From the NCBI GenBank assembly GCA_937916025.1, contig CALGGX010000212.1, forward strand, positions 1 to 7,328: a DNA stretch of 7,328 bases, in the 5' to 3' direction. Of the stretch, positions 1-6,700 are shown piece by piece (position 1 is the stretch's first letter; the number at the start of each line of letters is the position of its first letter). Source of the stretch: an uncultured Selenomonadales bacterium (GTDB lineage: Bacteria > Bacillota_C > Negativicutes > Selenomonadales > Selenomonadaceae). A model generated the notes under the pieces. The model did no database searches, was not told the DNA's origin, and worked only from the letters and a program-made list of their open reading frames with translations. A program made the translations under genes and the position numbers.

Positions 1-1
1 T

Positions 2-649
2 TACATTTGCCTCGGCTTGCTTCTGATGTTCATTTTGCCGACGCCTAAACATGTCGTCGATATCCGCGCGGAGCTCGCTCATCCGAACGACTTCATTCGA
101 TTGCTGCAGAATTTTCGACTCGTCGGCGTGTATCTCATCGCGGCGTTGGTGATGGGCGCGTTCGTCTGCACTTACAACTTTATCAGCTACGTCCTTCTCG
201 CGCCGCCGTATTCGCTCACGCAAACGCAAGTCGGCTTCGTCTTTCTGCTGTATTTGATCGGCACGGCAGCTTCGGCATTGATGGGGCGGCTGTCGGATCG
301 AATTGGAAGCGGCAAGACTCTTTTGATCTCGATCGTCGTGATGCTCGGCGGCGTCGGCATTTCGCTCGTCGACACATTGATCGGAAAATTGATCGGCGTC
401 GCGATGATCACGTACGGCTTCTTCGGCGCGCATACTGCGGCGGCAGGTTGGGCAGGTCGCCTCGACGATTCGGATAAAGCGCGCATCTCGGCAATGTATA
501 TGCTGTTCTATTACGCCGGAGCGAGCATGCTCGGAACGACCGGCGGCAAATTCCTGCTGATCGGCGGTTGGTTCGGCATCGTCATCTTTTTGTCGATCGT
601 CTTGTCGTTTGCTTTGTTTTTGTGTTTCCTGCTCTTGAGAAGAACTTAA
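2..649 (+). CDS. MFS transporter, YnfM-like, C-terminal half (5' end outside window)
   Basis: This is the last 215 residues of an inner-membrane transporter of the major facilitator superfamily. The frame is open to the left edge, so the true start is upstream; the TTG at 17 is internal, inside a membrane helix. The visible part begins in what should be TM6 (YICLGLLLMFIL) and continues through a cytoplasmic loop with charged residues (about 13-39). Six more hydrophobic helices then follow, giving TM7-TM12. Between TM8 and TM9 lies GRLSDRIGSGK, the second-half copy of the MFS loop motif GxLaDrxGrk. The segment APPYSLTQTQVGFVFLLYLIGT resembles the matching stretch of the YnfM family (TC 2.A.1.36) as I recall it. 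The protein ends in RRT and TAA at 647. The MFS assignment is strong and the YnfM subfamily is moderate. The substrate cannot be told from the sequence; such proteins are usually proton-driven exporters. It shows no functional link to the next gene. Confidence 0.92.
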   Translation, partial: YICLGLLLMFILPTPKHVVDIRAELAHPNDFIRLLQNFRLVGVYLIAALVMGAFVCTYNFISYVLLAPPYSLTQTQVGFVFLLYLIGTAASALMGRLSDRIGSGKTLLISIVVMLGGVGISLVDTLIGKLIGVAMITYGFFGAHTAAAGWAGRLDDSDKARISAMYMLFYYAGASMLGTTGGKFLLIGGWFGIVIFLSIVLSFALFLCFLLLRRT

Positions 650-678
650 TTTCTAATGCAATTTTAATTCAATCTTAA

Positions 679-707
679 TACAAAATTTTTCCGTATTCGA
701 TTATAAT
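679..707 (+). promoter_or_regulatory. Putative sigma-70 type promoter for the RTX gene
   Basis: A perfect -10 hexamer, TATAAT, lies at 702-707. At the ideal 17-base spacing the -35 position holds TACAAA (679-684), which matches only three of six consensus bases, so the -35 is weak or an activator may be needed. There is no TGn extension before the -10. The region is AT-rich between two GC-richer genes. Transcription would start near 713-715 and give a leader of about 40 bases before ATG 754. The assignment rests on sequence only. Confidence 0.55.
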
Positions 708-740
708 GCGCTCGGAATATCTTTTAACCATATTATGATC

Positions 741-745
741 GGAGG
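741..745 (+). promoter_or_regulatory. Ribosome binding site of the RTX gene
   Basis: GGAGG sits eight bases before ATG 754, which is close to ideal spacing. Together with an in-frame TGA at 736-738 it fixes the start at 754, because no earlier start in this frame is possible downstream of that stop. Confidence 0.85.
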
Positions 746-753
746 CTGGTAAG

Positions 754-3700
754 ATGAATGTTTCCAATTCAACTGACAATGCGGTCGTCAACGGGACTCT
801 CTACGACGACAACATTTCCAACAGCGGCTCTCGGACGATTATCACCGCCGGGATAGGTAACGATTCCATCTGCAATTCCGGCGCATACTCGAATGTCGAC
901 GGCGGCATTGGCGACGATTCCATCACAAATCGCGGCTCGAACTCCCTCGTCGACGGCGGCATCGGCGCGGATGTAATTTATAATTCCGCCAACAACGTTT
1001 CGATCCTCGGCGGTATCGGCAGCGATTATATCATCGAAGACGCCGACGGCTCGACCATCGACGGCGGCATCGGCGATGATCTCATTTCACTGTCCGCCGC
1101 TCATTCAAACGCAATGATTGTTTTCGCTTCAAGCGGCGGCAATGATGTTGTTTACGGCTGGAAGACCGGCGATTCCTTCTCGATCAATGCGGACGCGTAT
1201 TCGACGGTTGCAAGCGGCTCGGACTTGATCGTCTCAATCGACTCGGGCTCGATCACTTTCAAAAATGCCGTCAACTCATTCAACATTGAAGGTGATTCGG
1301 GCGTTGCCGACGATTTTGTCTCGCTGAAGAATTTCGATTACAACAATACGTTGATCAGCGGTTCCGACGGCGACGATTACGTGCAGAACTTCGGCACGCG
1401 CGTGACGATTCGGACGGGCGCGGGCGATGATTACATCGACAACAACAATTGGCACAGAAATACGGTCATCAGTCAATCGGCGACGTATTCTTACACCGAC
1501 GCCGGGGACGGCAACGATACCGTTTACAATTTCGGAGGACCGTACGTAACGATTGAAGGCGGAGCAGGCAATGATTACATCGGAAATCACGGTTCGCATG
1601 GCAGTATCCTTGGCGGCGCGGGTTCAGATACAATCGTCAGCGATCGACTTTCCGAAGATGGAGTGATTTATGTCGAGGCGGATCGTTCTTTCATCGACGG
1701 CGGTTCCGGCGCGGACTCAATCATCAATTGGTACGGCTCGTATTCGACGATTTTCGGAGACGACGGCGACGACACGCTCGGAAACACTTCAAAAAATACA
1801 ACGGTGCTCGGCGGTTCCGGCGACGACGTCATTTGGAATGCATGGGGATATTCCGGCGGCTCTCGCTTCACGACGAGCGATTATGCGTATCTCGAAGGCG
1901 GCGCGGGCAATGATTCTATCGGCAATCGCTCGACGGGCGCGACAATCAACGGCGGAAGCGGCAACGACACGATCCAACTCGACGACGACAGCAGCAATAA
2001 TTTGATTGTCTACTCGAACGGCGAAGGCAATGACGTAATTCGAGGATACAAGTCCGGCGATACGATTTTGATCGCCTCGGGCATGTATTCGACGATGATC
2101 AGCGGTTCCGATACGATCATCAAAGTCGGCAACGGCTCGATGACCGTCAAAGATTACACCGGCTCGATATACGTCTTGGGCACGGAAGAAGTTACCACGG
2201 TCTTCTCGAACATAAGTTCTTACACTGCAGTCAACGGCACGACTTACGGCGATTCCATTTCCAACATCAACGGCAGTTTCGTGACGATCAACGCCGGGGC
2301 GGGCAATGACACCGTCGACAGTTGGGGCACGGACGTGACGATTGACGGCGGAAGCGGCAACGATTCCGTTTATCTCTACTCCAATGCTTCTGCGCATGTC
2401 GTCAACGGCGGCGAGGGAAAAGATACCGTGCGTGACGGCGGCTCCGGCAATAAAATTTTTGGCGGAAGCGGGGCGGATTACATTTATCTCTTTACGAATG
2501 CTTCCGATACGACGGTTGACGGCGGGGCTGATGACGACGAAATTTATTCCGGTGCGCAACGCGCAACGCTCAATGCCGGTGCAGGCAACGACTACATTCA
2601 CCTCTACACTCAAAGCGCAAACAATACCGTACGCGGCGGCTCGGGCAACGACACTTTGAAAAATTTCTCCGACGCATTCGTTTACGTGTTCGGCGAAGAC
2701 GACGGCAATGATGTGATCGACGGCTTTACTTCCGCCTCGAGCATAATCATTACGCTCGGCGCGTTTTCGACCGTGCAAAGCGGTTCCGATACGATCGTAA
2801 GAGTCGGCAACTCGCGCATTACGCTCAAAAATTATGTCGGCATAATCAACGTCAATCCCGGCGATATTATCAAAGGAACCTCGGAGAATGATTCGTTGTA
2901 CAATGCTGACGCGGAAATGACGGTGCTCGGGCTCGAAGGCAACGATACGATCGACAATCGCGGTGCCCGTTCCGTTATTGACGGCGGCGAAGGCGATGAT
3001 TCCATTCACAGCCATGGTGCAAATTCGTCACTGATCGGCGGCGCGGGTGCCGATTACATCCACAACTGCTCGGGCAGTGGCGACACTGCGTCCAATTCGA
3101 CGATTGACGGCGGACTCGGCAACGACACGATCCTCAACAACTCGAGCAATGCCGATGTTCTGATTTACGGCGGCGAAGGCAACGACTCGATCCGCTCGCA
3201 TGGATATCGATCAACCATCGACGGCGGGCAAGGCGACGATGAACTTGACAATTACGGCACCGGTTCTTCTGTCTTTGGCGGCGAAGGCAACGATCAAATC
3301 TACAGCTCGACAATCATCTCGGATTCGTTCCTCAACGGCGGCAACGGTAATGATTCGATCAGAAATTACGGAATTCGGAACTCAATTCTCGGCGGCGCGG
3401 GTGAAGACGACATTTGGAACCATCACTCAAACGTTTTGCTCGACGGCGGCAATGATGACGATTTTATCGTCAATTGGGAGGAAGGAACAAGCTCGACGAT
3501 TAACGGCGGCAACGGCAACGATCTGATTTACAACTACGGCTCCGATTCGACGATCAACGCGGGCAAAGGCAACGACACCGTCAATGTCCGAAACTCGAGC
3601 GGCACGATAATTCAATACAACGGCGGCGACGGCAGTCTGCTCATCAACGGCACCTCGGCAAATTACGTCCTCAATATTGCGAACGCGACTTACACGACAC

Positions 3701-6700
3701 TGAACAACGGCAACGAACTGATTGTCGGAGTCGGCTCCGATTCGATCACAATCAATAATGACAGCGATTCGTCGGTTGAAATTCTCGGCTCGTTGCAGGC
3801 GGGCGGGATTTACATCGAAAACACCGTCGACAACAAATTCATTGGCGGTACCGCTTATGCCGATTCCGTTTACAACGATGCGGCGAATGTTTCAATTCAA
3901 TCGGGCGCGGGCAACGATTCCGTTTACACCAACGGCTCGAACGTGTCAATCGACGCGGGTGCGGGTGATGATACTGTTGAAAATGCCTTTGCCTATAATC
4001 CTTACATTGCGGGCGGCGAAGGCAACGATTCCGTTTACGGCGTCGACAATTACGCGACGATCCTCGGCGGCGACGGAGCCGATACCGTTATCGGCGATCA
4101 CTGGCGGGCGTTGATAGACGGCGGCAACGATGATGATCTGATCAGCATCACAACTTATTGGTACAATACAATCGACGGCGGCGGCGGAAATGACATCATA
4201 ATTGCAGGCGGCTCGGAACATTCGATCAACGGCGGCGACGGCGATGATCTGATCAGTTTGAGCGGCGGCTCGCTTACGGTTGAAGGCGGCGCGGGCAACG
4301 ACACGTTGATCGGCGACGAAACACTCGCGCATCTGTATCGATACAATTCCGGTGACGGCAACGATCTCATTTACGGCTTCAATGAAAACGACACGTTGAC
4401 AATCGACGGCGGCAATTGGACGCGCGCGAATGTCGGTTCCGATGTACTTATCAATGTCGACGCCGGGACGATCACACTCAACGGCGCGGTCGGCAAGACG
4501 CTCAACATCAACAATCAAGCCGTCACCGTCGAAGCCGAGTACACTCCGCAAGATGTCATTAAAAACTTCATGCTCGGTCTTGACAATGCAACGACTTCTT
4601 CGGCGACGACGATGCTCAACGATGCCGTCATTTTGGCGACGCGAGAAAAATATTCCGGCATTCGAGAAGTGATCGAAGATTTGATAAACGACTGCCGGGA
4701 ATATAACGAAACGGGCGGCGGTTGGAAGCAATTCCTTCGCGACAAATGCGGTATCGATCTCGACAACGGCGATACGGGCGCGATCAGCGGCTCGGACGCG
4801 GGCGGCTCTTCATCGGAAAAAGGCGCGTCGTCGATCGTTCGCGAAGTCGGCGAGCTCGACAGAAACTTTTCGAGCAATTCCTTTACGCTTGACGATTACG
4901 GTTTGACAATAGAGCTCGGGCGGCTCGACGATTACGGACGAGCGATTACCTTAGACTTCAGCGATCTCACGCCCGCCCAACAGTACATTTGGCAGGGGCT
5001 GCATTCTTGGTGGGCGACCGCCGCGCTCGAGCTGATTGCGGAATCTTACGGCGACAACTTCGGCTTTGGCGATAATTCTTCGGCGACCGTCAAAAAAATG
5101 TACTTTGGCTTTACGAATACGTATGACGGCAACATGGGCACGACGTGGCAGACTTGGAACGAGTACAGTCAAGGGCGGACGAAGAATCTGGCGATGGCAC
5201 TCAACATTCACAACTTCGGCTCGCTCATCGATGGCAACGAAGACGGGCAACGCAACGGCTCGACGAAATTTTACACCGATCGGACATTGGCGCATGAATT
5301 TACGCACGCGGTCATGGATGCCAACATCAGTTATCACTTCAATTTGCCGCAATACATAACGGACGGCATGTCCGAACTCACGCACGGCGTCGACGATGAT
5401 CGGCGCGAGGAAATTTCGTCATTGGCGCGCGATCCCGACGGTTTGTTGAATGCCTTGAACATTGACTGCTACGATTCTTATGCCGGCGGCTTCATCTTCC
5501 TTCGCTACCTTGCAAAGCAGGCGTCCGACAATGCGTCGAGCTCGGGCAGTTTTTCAAGTGTGATGCAGTCGAATAATTATTCCGATGCCGGTTCTTTGCC
5601 CGATGGTATATCGCTCGAAGATGCAGTTTTGAATGTAAGCGAGCAATACGAGTACGGCACGGTTGATTTGACCGAGTACTCCTTGACGATCGATCGGCTT
5701 GATGCGCGCGCGCGTTCGAAAGGCGTAACGGTATTGGGTTCAACGGGCGGCGATTGGATAGACGGTAGCACTTCGGCGGATAAAATATACGGCGCGGCAG
5801 GCGACGATACCGTTAACGGCAATGAAGGCAACGATACACTTTACGGCGGTTCCGGCAATGATCAATTGTACGGAACGACGGATGCTTCGGCGATTGACAC
5901 GTTTGTGTTCGAGATGCAACCCGGCGGCAAGAAAGATGTTGTTTTTAATTACAACGTCGGCGATATGATTGTGATTGACGCGACTCTGCTTGAAGAAAAC
6001 GCGCCGATATTCGACGCGGGCGAGGGCGTGATCACTTACGACGGTGCGAAGTCGGACTTTAACGGCTTTGACGACAGTAAAGACGATGTCGTTTTGACGC
6101 TCAACAAAAAAAATACGTTGACGCTCAAAAATGCGTCCGGCAAGGCGATCGACATTTATGACGAGAAATTTAATCATATCGGCACTTTCGGACACTTTCT
6201 GCCGGACGGTTTGACATACAGCGACAATCAAACGGCGATTGAAGTGTCGGATGCCGAAGAATTGATTGGAAACGGCTTTGTCGAAATTGATCTGACGAAT
6301 GCTTCGGAAAGTGAATACACTTTTGCATCGACTGTTAAAAAAGTTGATCTCCGCGCGGTTGACGACGCCGATTTTACCTCAACAATCGTCGGCAACACGC
6401 TCGCGAATGAATTTTACGGCAGTAAAGGCATTGACACGTTCGTGTATGCGGCGGGCGGCGGCAAAGATATAATTGCCGAATTCGGCGAGAATGATGTAAT
6501 GTCGATTGACGGCGCGCTCGATGATATTTCAATTTCGGATAAGCAAAATGTCGTGAGTGTGACGCTCGGCGGCGATAAGAACGACGTGATCACAATCGAA
6601 AAGCACGATATCAACACGCCGCTCACCTTCCGCGCGGAAGATGCGGAATTTGCATACGGCATATCGGAAGGAATGTCGCTTAATCAAAACGGCACGACGC

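Noticed and set aside
17..649. TTG at 17 as the true start of the MFS gene
   Set aside because: The frame is open to the left edge and the TTG lies inside a membrane helix. A half-length MFS protein starting there would lack TM1-TM5.
660..690. AT-only inverted repeat (AATTTT / AAAATT, 16-base loop) followed by a T run, as a terminator for the MFS gene
   Set aside because: The stem is six A-T pairs with no G-C pair and a long loop, too weak for an intrinsic terminator. No other hairpin was found in the gap.
841..1110. CRISPR-like array, because of the regular 54-base spacing
   Set aside because: The regular units are protein-coding repeats in one open frame and differ at many bases. There is no identical repeat with unique spacers.
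1670..2005. Shifted + strand open frames inside the repeats (also 2342-2659, 3200-3526, 3722-4114 and 5036-5359)
   Set aside because: They are out of frame inside a continuous coding sequence and rich in Arg, Thr and Ala from repeated GC-rich codons. No domain is recognisable in them.
1789..3015. 408-codon open frame on the - strand
   Set aside because: It is antisense to and in codon register with the RTX gene. Its product is a low-complexity mirror of the repeats, with no recognisable domain and no credible start region.
3946..4731. 261-codon open frame on the - strand
   Set aside because: It has the same cause as the longer one: rare sense TTA/CTA/TCA codons leave the mirrored frame open.
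5281..5400. Serralysin-type (metzincin) peptidase assignment suggested by the RTX repeats
   Set aside because: After HEFTH the sequence continues AVMDANISY and lacks the G-x-x-H that completes the metzincin motif. The downstream GMSE fits a gluzincin better.
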